Source: Agrypnia vestita (taxonomy: Eukaryota > Arthropoda > Insecta > Trichoptera > Phryganeidae). Taken from it: a DNA stretch of 64,000 nucleotides. Made by a program: the position numbers and the translations under genes. The notes beneath the pieces are model-generated. The model saw only the letters and a list, made by a program, of their open reading frames with translations, did not search any database and had not been told where the DNA came from. Below, piece after piece: positions 23,139 through 34,950 of the stretch; the first letter of the stretch is position 1; each line of letters starts with the position of its first letter. The DNA lies in contig JADDOH010000137.1 in assembly GCA_016648135.1 (NCBI GenBank), positions 213,885 through 277,884 of the forward strand, read 5' to 3'.

Positions 23139-24253
23139 TTAGGTCCTTACATATGAAATTGGCGTTTAGTATGGGAGGAACATAAAGCCGATTTTTTTTT
23201 ATTATAATATTTTTATTTAATCAAAGTATGTACCATTGCTATCTATGCACTTTTGTCATCTCATAGGTAGTTCATCGATCCCTTTACTAAAAAAACCATT
23301 CGGACGGGAATCAATAAAATCTTTGAAGGCGGTTTGGACTGCCCCATCGGAGTTGAATTTTTTCCTTTGCAAGAAGTTATCCAAATTTCTAAAAAAATGG
23401 TAATCTGTTGGGGCAAGATCCGGAGAGTACGGTGGATGTCTTAGACATTCCAATTGAAGCTCCTCTAATTTGGTAGCCGTCTGTTGTGCAGTGTGTGGTC
23501 TAGCGTTATCATGAAGCAGCAGTGGCCTAGAGCGATTAACCAGCCTCGGTTGTTTAGCAGCTATCTTTTCCATCATGGTTTGCAGTTGCTGACAATAGAC
23601 ATCTGCCGTAATCATATGGCCAGATTTAAGATTTAAAATCCCTTCAGTATTGTGCTGGTTGAGTAATGCAACGCAGCAGTCACCGCGCGTTTGTTGATTT
23701 GCTTCACTCAATTCGTGAGGTACCCACCTTTCAAGCTTTTTCACCTTACCAATTTGCTTCAAGTGGATTAAAACAGTTTTATCACTAACACCGCAGCCTG
23801 CAGCTAACTCGAATGTGGTTTGCGATGGATCCGCTTCCACAATAGCCTTCAATTCTTCATTATCAACTTTGGTCTCCGGCCGTCCACGGGGCTTGTTCTG
23901 CAGGTCGAAATTTCCAGAACGAAAACGTTGGAACCAAAAACGCACTGTGTTTTCTTTTGCGGCACCGTCGCCATACACATCATTAATCCTTCGAGCCGTT
24001 TCTGCAGCACTGGTGCCACGGTGGAACTCGTACTCATAAATAACGCGATATTTCAAGTTTTTCATTTTGTAAACTGAGTGACGCAAAGAAAAAAACAATT
24101 GAGGAAAAAACAAATGAATTATAATTTTCAAAACACAAATACATGAGTAAATAGCTGTATAAATTTGGATTTGGAATTCCTAACCAAAGAGAAGATATTT
24201 GAGATCAAATTTGCCAGTACGGCAAAACATCAATTTCATATGTAAGGACCTAA
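23139..24253 (-). mobile_element. mariner element copy 2 (cecropia-type), internally deleted
   Basis: A 1115-bp element bounded by the same terminal repeats as the copy at 8049. The right end has two mismatches (aaacatcaattt for aaacgccaattt). It is flanked by TA at 23137-23138 and 24254-24255. Relative to copy 1 it lacks the 132-bp insertion and has lost 171 bp. Confidence 0.95.
23256..24065 (-). pseudogene. mariner transposase with in-frame 57-residue deletion
   Basis: The start chosen is ATG at 24065 (MKNLKYRVIY); a longer frame upstream begins only with TTG. The frame is open for 269 residues: helix-turn-helix DNA-binding half (about 1-110), KPRGRP (58-63), linker WVPHEL (114-119), then the catalytic half. 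D186 (HDNARPH) and D221 (LAPTDY) are 34 residues apart, as in DD34D mariners. A 171-bp deletion between ILN145 and LKSG removes exactly 57 codons, including the first catalytic aspartate (TCDEKW). A TGG to TGA change ends the protein 13 residues early, before WQKCIDSNGTYFD. Catalysis is therefore lost. Terminal-repeat binding might survive, since the DNA-binding half is intact; such proteins can act as inhibitors, but that is speculation here. Confidence 0.93.
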
Positions 24254-24255
24254 TA

Positions 24256-25555
24256 TATCAATATATGTCGGATATCCCAATATTTATTATGATAATTCGT
24301 TATCCTAGAATTAGCATAGTATAAATCTTAAATATTGCGTTTACGAACAAAATCTTAAAATATGCAAAAATATCTATGTTTTCACGGTTTAATTTAATTT
24401 TACGGAAATTATTATTTTTTTAATTTCCGGAATTTCGCAATCGCATCTCGATTTAAAAAATTTTTTTGGGTACCTTGAATTTCGAATTAATGGGGTTTCC
24501 TATAATTTTGGGTCGGTTTAATTTCGCATTAACGAGGTTCTATCTACTATACAAAGTTAGAATTTTATAAAGTAGTTCTATGATATTCAAACATATTTTA
24601 AAAGGTATATTGAAAAGGTATATTATATTTAAAAGGTATATTATATTACGCTTTTTTATGCTAGTGCAATTGCTGTGTGCTTGCTTTCTACTTTATATTA
24701 TATTTATATTTCGGAATTGTGCTATTGCTATGCATTTGCTTTCTACATTATATTTTTTTTAGTTTTTTTTTTTAGTTTTTGGACATTCACTGTGTAACGG
24801 TTTCTAGACATTTTGTTTAAAATATTCGTTCATTTAATGTTCACTTTACTTCATTTTTTATAAAAGCCTTGAAGGGTGTAAATAAATAAATAAATAAAAT
24901 GAAAATTGAAAAAAAAATTTTTCTTCTTCTTCTAATACTCGTCCTGTTATCGAACGATAGCTATCTTGCTGGCAGCAACTTCAGTAGTTGGACCGTGGGT
25001 TCCCCGAACCATTCCAGGAACCAGGATTACTTCTGGCAGTGAATATCCTTCGTCTTCTAGGACCTGGAATGGTGAGATGCGGGATCGGGTATTTCTCTAA
25101 ATGTCTCATGCCTTGGCCAAAATATTTCCAATTACGGGTTTTAATTATTTTAAGGATTTATTTTTCCTTTGGCATCCAAGTCATTACATTGTCATTTGTT
25201 GTCATATCAATGCAACTTATTTTTAAAAGCCATCTGTAGATTCACACCTCAAATGCTTCGAGTCACTTCAGCATCGTTTCAGTAAGTGTCTGTGATTCCA
25301 TTTTATATAAAAATGTAAGAAATATACTGCACTGGATTAAGAACCTGGAAATTTCTCGATTCGGGGAACTGCTTTTATTAATTTCGCTGTGTAACCAAAA
25401 TTTAAGTGTGTATATAATCTTTTGTAAATGACACATCTATTATTCGATTTTGAAATCATTATTTTGAAATTGTTATTATTTTATTATGTGTTTGAAAATT
25501 TGAAATGAATGTCAAAGAACCTTTTAGTGAATAAAACACGGGATGTAATAAAACA
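24256..25555. other. AT-rich interval with short duplications
   Basis: Local duplications of aaaaggtatattata (about 24600-24650) and of ttgctttctac(a/t)ttatatt (about 24680-24760) give small open frames with no meaning. taaataaataaataaataaa at about 24880 is a simple repeat. No gene is supported. Confidence 0.4.
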
Positions 25556-25589
25556 CTAGTACATATAAATCAGTCAGTTTTTATATTAA

Positions 25590-25860
25590 GCCACGAATAT
25601 CTTCGATACAACTTATTTTATCAATCATAGTAATTTCGTTGTATGTCCGTCTTTCTGTCCGTAACTTCGTGTAACGTTCGTGATTTCGTTCAAATTCACG
25701 TTTAAAAAAAAAACAAATTAAATGACCGGAGATGGGGCATGAACCCCGGGCCAGCAAACCCAAACCGGCCGCTCAACGCATGTTGCCATGGCCGCCTCTA
25801 CGAGGACCGCCAAAATGATACTATAAGTATATACTAAGGCTTAGCAAAAATACGGACCAA
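25590..25860 (-). repeat. tRNA-derived SINE-like element, family C copy 1
   Basis: The head (about 25800-25725, minus) contains a box B-like ggggttcatgcccc. The body carries gaaatcacgaacgttacacg and gaaattac on the minus strand. The flanks gctaagcc and tatactatagt match the plus-strand copy at 51440-51680, where box B is ggttcaagacc. Confidence 0.5.
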
Positions 25861-26334
25861 TATTCCGTCATTTTTTACAAGTTACAGCTAGTTTTATAAA
25901 ATTAATAAGAACTTACTTTGTTTTCGCCTTATATAAAAAATCAAAGAATATCTACAAATATCACAAAATCATTTTGCTCTTTTGAATAAAATATATTTTA
26001 TGTTCTAATGATACATTTTATGAAATAGCAATTGTGTAGCAAAGATATATATAAATATCTTTGATATTTATAACAAATTACACTAATCAATTAGAACAAT
26101 GCTATCCGCAAAAATCGATCTTTCCAATTGTTTTTTGAGCTGATCCATTTTAAATTATTTTGGTACTTTCAAACGTAGCCAATGCTCCGATTCCACAAAA
26201 ATAGCTCTAGCCTGGATGGCAATTATATTATAGAATTGAACCCCTGACCTTTGCTATCTCAAACAGGGAATCAAATTACCTAACTACTTAACTTGGTATC
26301 CAGACAATACCTATATCTCAACCTTATTGTTTTT

Positions 26335-26650
26335 ATTCCCTTTCTTTTAACTCGTGGCGTCTGATTGCTTGCTTGTCTGACGAAAAAACATTGGATTGAT
26401 TTTCCCGTGATCCAATCGAGCTGAAACTTTGCAAGCAGACTCGTGGCGACAATCAAGAAGATCTATCAAATTTTCGTTAAAAAAATTAATAATTATAGTA
26501 TAATTTTGGATTTTTCAAATTTTTAATTGTTTTTTCATACAACTGAATAAGTTGTATGAAAATACTCCGACGCATCTAGTAGACATGAAACCCGAAAATG
26601 AGAAAGGGAGAATTGTAAAAACTTGGTTTTGTGGGTTAGTTTTTTCTAGA
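26335..26650 (+). repeat. dispersed repeat family D, copy 2
   Basis: It has the same ordered blocks as 20510-21075, including cgtgatccaatcgagctgaa, gcaagcagactcgtggcgac and gagaaagggagaatt, ending acttggttttgtgggttagt. It is the most compact of the three copies. Confidence 0.65.
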
Positions 26651-27189
26651 TATTTTTCAAAGAAATAAAAAAATAAACTTAGGTGAATATATTATACATA
26701 TAACGCCAAAATAAAGGAACCGGATGTAGTTTACTGAGATCTTTTGAAGGAAAAGGGTTAGAAGAGATTTAGGGATAAGGATTGGGTCTGGTGGTTACTG
26801 TGTTGGCGGGTCGTATAATGGAACATTAATGGCGTGTTTTATATACAATAATACAACCAAAAACATACCGATATGACATCAAACATACATTATACTAAAA
26901 GTGGTTCGAGGAAAATTTTCCAAATATATTGCAAAAACGCTGTTATTGTTGTTTTATTCATTAAAATTAATTCAATTGTAATCGTACAAGTATTTGTTTT
27001 ATAAGCAATTCATTTTTAAAGTTTTAAGTCTTTTTGAATTGCTGAAGAATTAACCCAGGTTTTAAATATTTTATAATGACTACATCAATTTTATTAGAGT
27101 ATGATTTTTAATGTGTATCTTTTACAAATACATTTTATAATAATATTCATTTTTTTCAAATTTAAAATAAACTATCCCAAATAATTAGA

Positions 27190-27480
27190 ATAATTTCGTT
27201 GTCCATCCATTCGTTCTGTCTGTCCATCCGTCCGTTTCATCGTAACTTCGTGTAACTTCTTTATAGTACTTTTTTTTCTTTTAACAGTATTTTTTTCTAT
27301 TTTTTAATAGTATTTTTTTCTTGTTTATATAAAAAAATATACATATATTAATATTTTTCTTTTTTTCTTCTTTATGGAAAAAAATATTTTTATTACTTTT
27401 ATTCTTTACTTTTTTTTTCTTTTTTTTATATAAATGAAAAAATACTTATTCCTTAGGAACCGACATGTAAAAGCATCGTC
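27190..27480. repeat. T-rich low-complexity tract next to SINE-like piece
   Basis: aatttcgttgtccatcc and gtaacttcgtgtaactt (27195-27260) belong to the SINE-like family C body. They are followed by about 160 bp of (t)nc(t)n with ttttttcttttt and tttttaatagtattttttt. Confidence 0.5.
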
Positions 27481-27634
27481 AGTTTTGACTGGTTACAGCT
27501 AGTCTTTAAATAACTGTTTCCGAAACCTGTTGGTTAAATTTATCAAGTGGTTATAAAAAAAAGTTCATTATAAATCTGATGAAAATTAATTAATCAATTA
27601 GACATACAGAAAAATTAAATCCACGAAAAAATAT

Positions 27635-27715
27635 TTGACTGCTACCGGGATTCGAACCACGGATCTCCTCCTATCCGGAGCGTTATCCAATTACGCTATA
27701 TAATATACGCTTTGT
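27635..27715 (-). repeat. tRNA-like SINE head
   Basis: The minus strand reads tagcgtaattggataacgc (box A-like) and ggttcgaatccc (a near-perfect box B). The T stem holds only three of five pairs and the anticodon loop lacks a proper U33, so it is not a functional tRNA. It is best taken as a SINE head or tRNA pseudogene. Confidence 0.55.
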
Positions 27716-28195
27716 ATATTTCCTTGAATATATCGACCTTATCTGTAAGTCTCATTTAATTAATTGATTAACTTCTTTTTTATTCATTTTTAGAGTAATC
27801 CACTTTTTCTGATATGGTAGGCACAAATTATTTTGTGTTCCTGCCGCTGAAGGATGCCAGAATTAATCGATTAATTTATTTTTATTTTCGGACACATTTG
27901 TTACAACACACATATTATATTCAAGAACACATTCTTAATGAAAATTTGATTTTTCTGTATGTCTTTCTAATTGAATAATTAATTTGATTTTAAATTTCAC
28001 AGAACTTAGTTCTGAAAAAATTGCAATTTCACTATAAGAATGTGTTCTTGAATGTAATATTGATGAAAAGTTTTATATTTTAGCATTAAAGAGATAACAT
28101 TCTTGAATCAATATCATTTTATTCTAGTAGAAAAGACCAGAAAGCTTATCCGTATTTAAAACTTTTTTCCAAAATGTATTTTTTTACATTCTTCT

Positions 28196-28486
28196 ATGTA
28201 CATTATCTTCAATACCAATTTGTGCAATGTCCAAAATATGTGGACAGTAATTCAAACCTGTAAAAACACTCCTCTAACAAAATCTTTCATTATCTCAGCG
28301 ATACACAAAATCTCCCTCAGGGTGACGGGGTTTTACGAAAACTTGGGAACTTTCACATCTAAAAAATTTCACGAACCTGAAGGGATTGTTAAGGTCCACG
28401 AGTACGCGGACCAGCGGGCACGTGCGGGGGTCGAAGGCTCCGGGCGCACCCTTACTACGGATTGCTTAAAAGCTTTTTCACAGTAA
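28196..28486 (+). CDS. unrecognised 96-codon open frame in a GC-rich patch
   Basis: ATG at 28196, stop at 28484-28486. The last 55 codons (VTGFYENLGTFTSKKFHEPE onward) lie in a GC-rich segment, and a pyrimidine-ctccctcag|ggtgac junction at about 28320 resembles a 3' splice site. It could therefore be a terminal exon of about 165 bp. I do not recognise the protein. The minus strand is also open over much of the patch, so the reading direction is uncertain. Confidence 0.2.
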   Translation: MYIIFNTNLCNVQNMWTVIQTCKNTPLTKSFIISAIHKISLRVTGFYENLGTFTSKKFHEPEGIVKVHEYADQRARAGVEGSGRTLTTDCLKAFSQ

Positions 28487-28904
28487 TCACATTTCGGATT
28501 TTATTCCCGTCTCCGTGTTTTAAATCCTAAATTATGTTGTGTGGTCATTCCGAAACCGGACTTGTATACGTTAAAATTTGCATTCGCTTAATGTACCCTC
28601 CTGGCTGGAAAGCAGTTATAATTAATGTAACGCAAAGAACGAATGGAAGCCAGGGGATGATTTTTATAAGTCAGATTTATTTTATAAATGAATAGAATAT
28701 TTAATTTATTTACTATTCCATTCTACTGTTACTATTTCATTTACGAATCTGCACTTTATTTTATAAACTAAATGAAAATTTCTTCAATAAAAGCAAAATA
28801 ATTTTTCAGTGACATTAGTAATATAATAAACAAGAATATAATTCCACGAATTTGTTGAAAATACCAACATGTTTCTGAGCCAATGGTCCCTTAATGAGGA
28901 TACG

Positions 28905-29290
28905 ATGTAGCTTGTTGGTCTTGTGATACGTATTCCGTGTTCGTACCTCTATTTCAAAAAATAAAATTAAAAATCAAAGTACGTATAGACAACAAAGGAA
29001 AAATAAATATATGGGAGAGAATAAACAATTAGGTACTAATATAAAAATAAATCAAAAAGATAACTTTTTCTAAAAAGGAGTTCTTTATTTATAATATTCA
29101 AAGAGTAGCTTGTTGGTCTTGTGATTAGGACTCTCGCCTTGTGATCCAAATGTCGCGAATTCGAACCTCACTCTAGACCAACACGTAAGTCCTATTTTCG
29201 TATCACAAGCGTTTAGCTAAGTTTGAAAATAGTAAGAATATTAATGTGATACGTATTCCGTGCTCGCAACTCTATTTAAAAAAAATATAT
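28905..29290 (+). repeat. two adjacent copies of a tRNA-derived SINE-like element
   Basis: gtagcttgttggtcttgtga occurs at about 28907 and 29105. The second copy is the longer: box A-like gtgattaggactctcgcc, box B-like gaattcgaacctc, a body, then gatacgtattccgtg and an A-rich tail at about 29280. The first copy joins cttgtga directly to tacgtattccgtg. That is an internal deletion at a shared tgtgat, which removes the tRNA-like boxes. Confidence 0.6.
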
Positions 29291-29710
29291 TATTAACACT
29301 TTTCTTATTTCCAAAATTTGATGTTATCTTGTATAATTTGTAAACCCTTAAAAAATAATGATCCATTTTCAAAAGATGATTAGCTAATTCGTAATAATTA
29401 TTGCTACTTAAACACCTCAAGTGTTCCTTAACTCTTACATCAAAATATCTACACGTTTTACCTATATAAAATAATTAAAATCATTACAAATCAATTTATA
29501 CACCCCCCAAATAGTTTTATCTGTGTCAATCCACTCAATAAAATCATTGTTGCTATTTAAATACATTTTTCCTTCCCTAAATCATTCAATTGATTTTGCC
29601 TTGTGCTATCAACTGCCATTTTTTCTCTTCTAACTCCTTTATATCACAAACCCGTGAGGTTTTCTGACCAACTTGAAGGTCGTAATCACCGGCATAACAA
29701 TCTACTGGTA

Positions 29711-29932
29711 CTAATCGTTGGTTTGTTGGACAACGTGACGGATCCATGTCCATTTTAACTCGGAGATAACTAGGAAATCATTGACCTGGGTTCGGCGAAT
29801 CTCTTTGTTTCGTAAATGCTCACGTAAGTCGCTGCTCAAAATGGACCGTAACATTGCTCGCTGAGCCACTAGAATTGTGTTGGGAGAGCGCTCACTTAAC
29901 GTTACAGTTTCAGCACTGACACTTCGGACCAT
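29711..29932 (-). pseudogene. RTE-like reverse transcriptase C-terminal scrap
   Basis: The frame AQRAMLRSILSSDLREHLRN, with NKEIRRTQVND and ELKWTWIRHVVQQ after it, follows the conserved layout of insect RTE-type proteins. In those, an amphipathic R-A-M helix, an EIRR segment and an LKW.W.GHV.R block follow the reverse transcriptase. It is degenerate (IRH for AGH), lacks the catalytic region and the GRP block, and stops at 29711. An old 5'- and 3'-truncated copy. Confidence 0.6.
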
Positions 29933-30159
29933 TAGGGAACGGACTTTTAAAATTGTAAGATAACTTTACGAAAGCTGCCCTTTCTGAGCGGTTTAACAAA
30001 ATTAACAAATAACTATTAAGATCTCAATTCTGGGATCAGATAAATGGCGGTAGAGTATTTTGTATTAAATAAGGGAAAGCGAGGTGCATAAATACCGTAT
30101 ACACAACTTTCTAAATTTGATAGATTTGGTGGTCGATCATGGGTAGAATCGTGAACGTT

Positions 30160-30290
30160 ACATTATGTAAGGTGATCACTTGAGCCGGCCAATGACAGGT
30201 CGTAAGCCCTATAAATACGCAAAAACTTCCGTACCTACTTTCCCATATACAAGAGCTTTGTCTCTGTAGACATCTATTATATAATGCATT
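30160..30290 (-). repeat. dispersed repeat family B, copy
   Basis: The minus strand contains gtatttatagggcttac, cctgtcattggccggctcaa and gtgatcacct, equivalent to ttttatagggtggcccag and gtgagctggcttaagtgatc at 42.6 kb. Confidence 0.45.
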
Positions 30291-30339
30291 GAAATGGTAG
30301 GCAGAAGGAATTGCGCACTGTCCGAATCTTTTGTAACAT

Positions 30340-30850
30340 GTAACTTTGGAACAACACTCTAGGATTATCTACAGCATTCGGGAGATGTCTGGAACAGCTT
30401 AGAAGCGACGGGAACCTTCTCCTAAACACTAGAAAGGAAATTAATGTTCTCGAAAATTCGAAAACCAGCGTTTCACGCATATAAAGCGGGACCGACCGGG
30501 ACCGGGAGCGACAGAAATTAAGCGAAATAAAAAGTGCGACTTGTATTGGCGAGAATTAAATGAAATGTGAAAAATGAAAAAAGCAAGTATCGTCCAAAGA
30601 TAATAATCGAATGATAAAGTGCGAAATAATGTGAATTCAAGACAATTTTGTCTGGAGGAATTACGCACAATCGAAGGCTTTCGAAATCTCTGGAACACTC
30701 TGGAGCAGTCTGGAATCGACTGGAACATTCTTGTAAAATTTAATCCGTGTTAAGTGACTTCATCCATTTAATAATTAAATAATCGTTAATTAATAAATTG
30801 TTATTTAATTTCAAGTGCTTTCATTTGTATGTTTTAATTGAAAAAGTGAA
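30340..30850 (+). repeat. LTR-like block with heat-shock-element-like array, copy 2
   Basis: It contains GAAccTTC (30412-30419), a perfect TTCnnGAAnnTTC array (30447-30459) and TATAAA (30480-30485), followed by a leader. A second GAA/TTC-rich module (30651-30732) is nearly identical to 32800-32871. It ends in ttaattaataaattgttatt and caagtgctttcatttg, like the other family ends. The section around TATA (gaaaaccagcgttt) matches copy 3. The 30651 module downstream of TATA suggests two nested or recombined copies. Confidence 0.45.
30447..30485 (+). promoter_or_regulatory. heat-shock-element-like site with TATA box
   Basis: TTC-tc-GAA-aa-TTC-ga-AAA at 30447-30464 gives three perfect alternating units of the heat shock factor recognition pattern plus a near fourth. 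The first base of TATAAA is at 30480, about 20 bp after the array. Binding by heat shock factor is inference. Confidence 0.45.
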
Positions 30851-31439
30851 CTGCAGACAAACATCTAGTTATACGCTGAGTGAGTTTTCTTATTATTATG
30901 CTAAAAAAACATTGCCCGATTGAAATAACTCTCACGGACCCAACGGAGGTACACGTAGAAAGAACATAAAATGCTCTTCACTTGGTTCGAGTGGATGGCT
31001 CAGCACGGACAGTGTTCCGACGCGCACGATAGAGATACGCATTCTCCGAGTAGTTGCTATGAACTTTAATTGCATGCTTCGCGTGATAGCCTTAACTTTG
31101 CCAACAACTGCCTCCGAGTTGATGAAGCCCTGGAAAATGGGCGCAGAAGTTGTTGATCATTTTCAAAAAGTTTGAAAAACTGAGATGTGGTGAAAAGTTC
31201 TTCACCCGCTGGCTCCCCCAGGCACCGAATAAGCCAACACAGGGTGCGCCCCAGGGTTGGAATAAAAAATAGTTTTTTTATTAATAAATAATTCTTAAAT
31301 GTCGAGTTTCAGGTAAAGAATACGGCGTACGCTTATAATTAAGTATGTACATATAAGTAGTACAGTAAAAGGCAAAAGAAAGTACATATAATATTCTAAC
31401 AAAATGGTAAAAGTGATTGCGTACAGAATCCCTCCACTA

Positions 31440-31850
31440 GAATAATCTAGGAGGTTCGAAAAACCAGCGTTTGTGTATAAATAGCAGGACAACGCTGCGG
31501 CGAGATTTTTTTGACATTTCGATCGGTGCGAAGTAAGCCGCGGGTGACGGCCGAGTGGCCAGTCGTGAAATTTCGGGGCGATAGATATCCAGTTCTTACC
31601 GATAGTAGCGAAATAAATAAGTACAGCTTATATGTGCGAAAATTGAATGTTTGAACGAGTGGTAAATAAAGTGTTACCCAGCTATAATATAGAGTTTATA
31701 GACGAGTGATAGCTTACGAAATAGTTTAATTTGTGTTCAGTAACTTTGTCAATATAATAAAATAATTAATCACTGATTAATAAATCTCTAATTAATTTCC
31801 AGTGTTTTCGTTTGTCTCCCAAGGTCATGACCCGTGACAATATCCTCAAT
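31440..31850 (+). repeat. LTR-like block, copy 3
   Basis: ggttcgaaaaaccagcgttt precedes TATAAAT (31476-31482) and gcaggac, as in copy 2. Further on come gataaaatt-type AT-rich sequence, ttaataaatctctaattaat, and the end ccagtgttttcgtttgtctc with gtcatgacccgtgaca. A solo LTR or a damaged element is likely. Confidence 0.45.
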
Positions 31851-31884
31851 TATTATTAATATAATACAATGAAGCATATATGTA

Positions 31885-31990
31885 AGGGCGTAAGTCCTAT
31901 ACACACCCAAAAAAGACTGCCATACCTATTTTTCCATATAAATAGCTTCATCTGTAATCTATCTTAATTATTATTAATCTGTTAAATCTT
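31885..31990 (-). repeat. dispersed repeat family B, fragment
   Basis: ccatataaatagcttcatct and tctatcttaattatta correspond to the 48240 copy (ccatataaataacttcatct, tttatcttaattaat). Confidence 0.5.
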
Positions 31991-32781
31991 ACTTTAAAAC
32001 ATAAATAATACTATCGTATGTTGAACATTATGTCATGTGGTAGGTACACATAAAAACAAGTTGCAAAAAAATATACAATTGCCCATATTTTGTAATATTT
32101 AGTTTGTATTTTACCCTGAAGAAGGGACGGTGATTTTTGTTACCAAAAGTATAGTTGCTTAAACCAAGTGATTTTACGTTTAATTTAATTTTCTGTTAAT
32201 AATTACAGAGCAATAGCCGATTACAGTAGTGTAATAATATTACAATTAAATTTTGTATTTATTGTATTTCACCACACATGTATGTAAAATATTTTATTAT
32301 TATTATTTATTTTAAATACTCGCTACCACAATACGATCAAGAATTTTGAAAAAAAATTACATGATCCACAAAAATGCATTTTTTTCAGTATAAAGTAATG
32401 GAAATGTATTTCGATGAACCATAAGACATTAAAAAATATATATAAGTGAACTTGTATTCACTGTTTTGATAAAAACTACACCTATCCATTTTTTGATAAT
32501 TTTTTTTCTGAAAATTTGCCACATATGTAATTATAGTAGTTCTAGTAAAAGCCGTACAAATTAATCAATTCTTTTTTTATTACTATATTTTAAACATCTT
32601 ACAAAATTGCATATGTGGTTTGTGAATAAGAATACAACGCCGGCAGATAATATTTTTAATATTTAAAGCGTTAACTTTGTGGTTGGACTTAATTGTTGAT
32701 ATTAATTTAGCTGTACTTAATCATATTTTGGAAACAGATCACCCATTTTAAAAGAAAAACATCATTAGTACTTTACATTTT

Positions 32782-33275
32782 GTAACGAGACGCTAGAATC
32801 TGGAGGAATTACGCACAATCGAAGGCTCTCGAAATTTCTGGAGCAATCTGAAATCGACTGGAACATTCTTCTGGACAACCAAGATATTTGATAAAAAAAG
32901 GGCTAACGCGCACGTGGCGAAGCGATTCATTATTGACGCTTTACAAGTGCTACGTTAGTTGCGATAAAACCGCAAAGCGGTGTGGCAAGCGTGATAAATC
33001 CATTGATAGATATTTTAGGTAAAGTACCTACCGACAAGCGAGAAGTTTTTCTAGTGCAAAATTGAACAGAATTTTCTAGAAAGTGATTAGAGCATTAAAA
33101 ATAGCGTTATTTAGTTTAAATTAAGAAATAGTTTAATAATAAGTGTGTGAAATATTGTAGAAAAATTTTGCGACTAAGTTTGACTCTAGTGACTTTTTGT
33201 GAAATTAATAAAAACGTTAAATTGTTTTAGGCTTTCATTTGCCTCCCACAGTCACGTCCACCACATCCCCACCAC
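32782..33275 (+). repeat. LTR-like block with heat-shock-element-like array, copy 4
   Basis: It begins tgtaacgagacgctag and has GAAatTTCtgGAG (32832-32844) and GAAcaTTC (32862-32869). Then come taaagtacctaccgacaagcg, aattaataaaaacg and the end gctttcatttgcctcccaca. It is the most complete member of the family. The TG start and a terminal motif inverse to the end of the 19.9-kb copy support LTR status. No obvious TATA box lies at the usual place, where sequence differs from the other copies. Confidence 0.5.
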
Positions 33276-34635
33276 AAATGAGGCCACGCCCCTATTCGAT
33301 ATTTGGATTCTTTACATATTTAATTTATGGAACAATTATTGTGCGTCCGTTCTGACGAAAATTTAGTGGTATCAAAAACGGTCGACGTTTAAAATAATCA
33401 GTCATTTATATAAGGTTAGTGCAACTTATTTTAGAAAAAAATATTTTTAAATAATACTAGAGGTATTTCTTACTATTTTTATACTGTCTTGGTGGTCTCC
33501 AGGGACCACCACTTTTAATATGCAGGTATATTATACAATAAAACTATTGTATAATTCGCATGTATATATGTAGGTACCTATATAGTATTTTAATTGCTTA
33601 CTGAAAATCAATTTTTTTTATGTATTTTACTTATATAATATTTATCCAACCGGTTTTGAAAACTATAATTAGGATTCAGGGTGATTAAAAACGAATTCTC
33701 AAAAAACAATTAGGTATTTTCTTTTTTACATAATTCAATTAAAGAAAATAAAAAATACTCCTGCGTTTTTAACAAATAATAGCAGGGAAGCTTTTCACAC
33801 TTTCAAAAGACAAAATAAATTAATTAATAACTTCTATTATTAAATTTATAATTTTCAGATTGTTCGGAAGTGACAGATTTCCTCCAAACATAAATCCATA
33901 TGTAGTTGATGAAGGCCTCATGTCTCATACATTTTGTGCAGTGAGCGATAGAAAATTTGCATTTTTTCGTGAAATCGAGAATCTGTCCAAAAGTTTTACA
34001 CCAGTGCGGCATTATTTATAGGTGCGCCTATAATGTGTTAAAACAAATAAAATTTTCGTAAAATAGTCACATCTCAAAAACCGCTGAATATTTTTTAATA
34101 AAATTTGGCGTCCTTGCCATATATCTCTATCTTGAAAAATAATATTTAATGTCGAAAATACCTATTAATGAACCCATAAAACATCGCAATTCAAATTGAA
34201 TTCTTCAATTCCATAATTATTTTTGCCTAAATCTTTTTACCTACCTTAACTTACTTTTTTTTTAACTTTCCACATTGTCATAAAAATACTAAAGTGCAAG
34301 TATGAAAAAATATTCTTTACCCATCCACGTACATTTTTGCATACATACAATTCCGAGCGTCTAGTGCACGGATTTCGATAACAAGTATCCTTTGTTGTAA
34401 TAAAACACAAGATCTATTACATTGTCCTGTTTTAGTCATTAGCCATATGCTTTACGCGATGAAATATCATACCTAAAGGAACTGATCAAGATTTATTACC
34501 TTTTTTGCAATTACAATAAGTTTACGTTAAAGGTATTAATACCCGTCCCGCACTTAGACGCTAGTCGAACAAACGGGTATTTATACCCTTCCCTCTCGAG
34601 CGTTTGAATAAAATAAAAAATATTTGTTCATACTG
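33276..34635. other. AT-rich interval without a recognised gene
   Basis: No supported gene or element was seen. The palindromic gggtattaatacccg (about 34530) and a nearby cgggtatttataccc are the only local structure noted. Confidence 0.4.
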
Positions 34636-34639
34636 CATT

Positions 34640-34950
34640 CAGTTAATTATCAGATTCGCTTGCTAGAATGCGCCCTAGACACAAGCTGTCGAAGGGAACT
34701 TGGGCTGGATCCCGGTTCCCGATGTGGGTAGAGACGTTCTCCGCGAGATGGCGCCGCTATAGTCTGAAGTTTGGTTCAGGTTTAGAGAGCACACTGCCTG
34801 CACATAGTGGGATTTACAGAACTTTCTGTCTCTCTCTTGACTTCTTAAACTCCCGGGTAAACTTCCGGATTCGCTTTGCTCCCAGCTTCCCTATTTAACG
34901 ACTACGACAGTTTCGTGATATTAGAAATCTAGTTAACCTTTAACTGGTGG
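34640..34950. other. GC-richer block, possibly LTR-like
   Basis: The block holds cgcgagatggcgccgctata and gctggatcccggttcccg. It ends in ttaacctttaactggtggcg, and tggtggcg is reminiscent of a primer-binding-site start behind a Gypsy-type LTR. An open frame (34668-34898) has no recognised domain. The evidence for a retroelement is weak. Confidence 0.2.

Noticed and set aside
23256..24131. Longer 291-residue start for the mariner transposase
   Set aside because: The extra 22 residues begin at TTG and lie in the element's untranslated part. The family start MKNLKYR has an ATG at 24065.
27635..27715. Functional tRNA gene on the minus strand
   Set aside because: Box A and box B are good, but the anticodon loop lacks U33 and two of five T-stem pairs fail. 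SINE head or pseudogene preferred.
32110..32155. Further hammerhead-like motif (ctgaagaagggacgg)
   Set aside because: The GAAA element is missing (ccaaaagt) and the stem is only three pairs. At most a decayed relative, so not counted.
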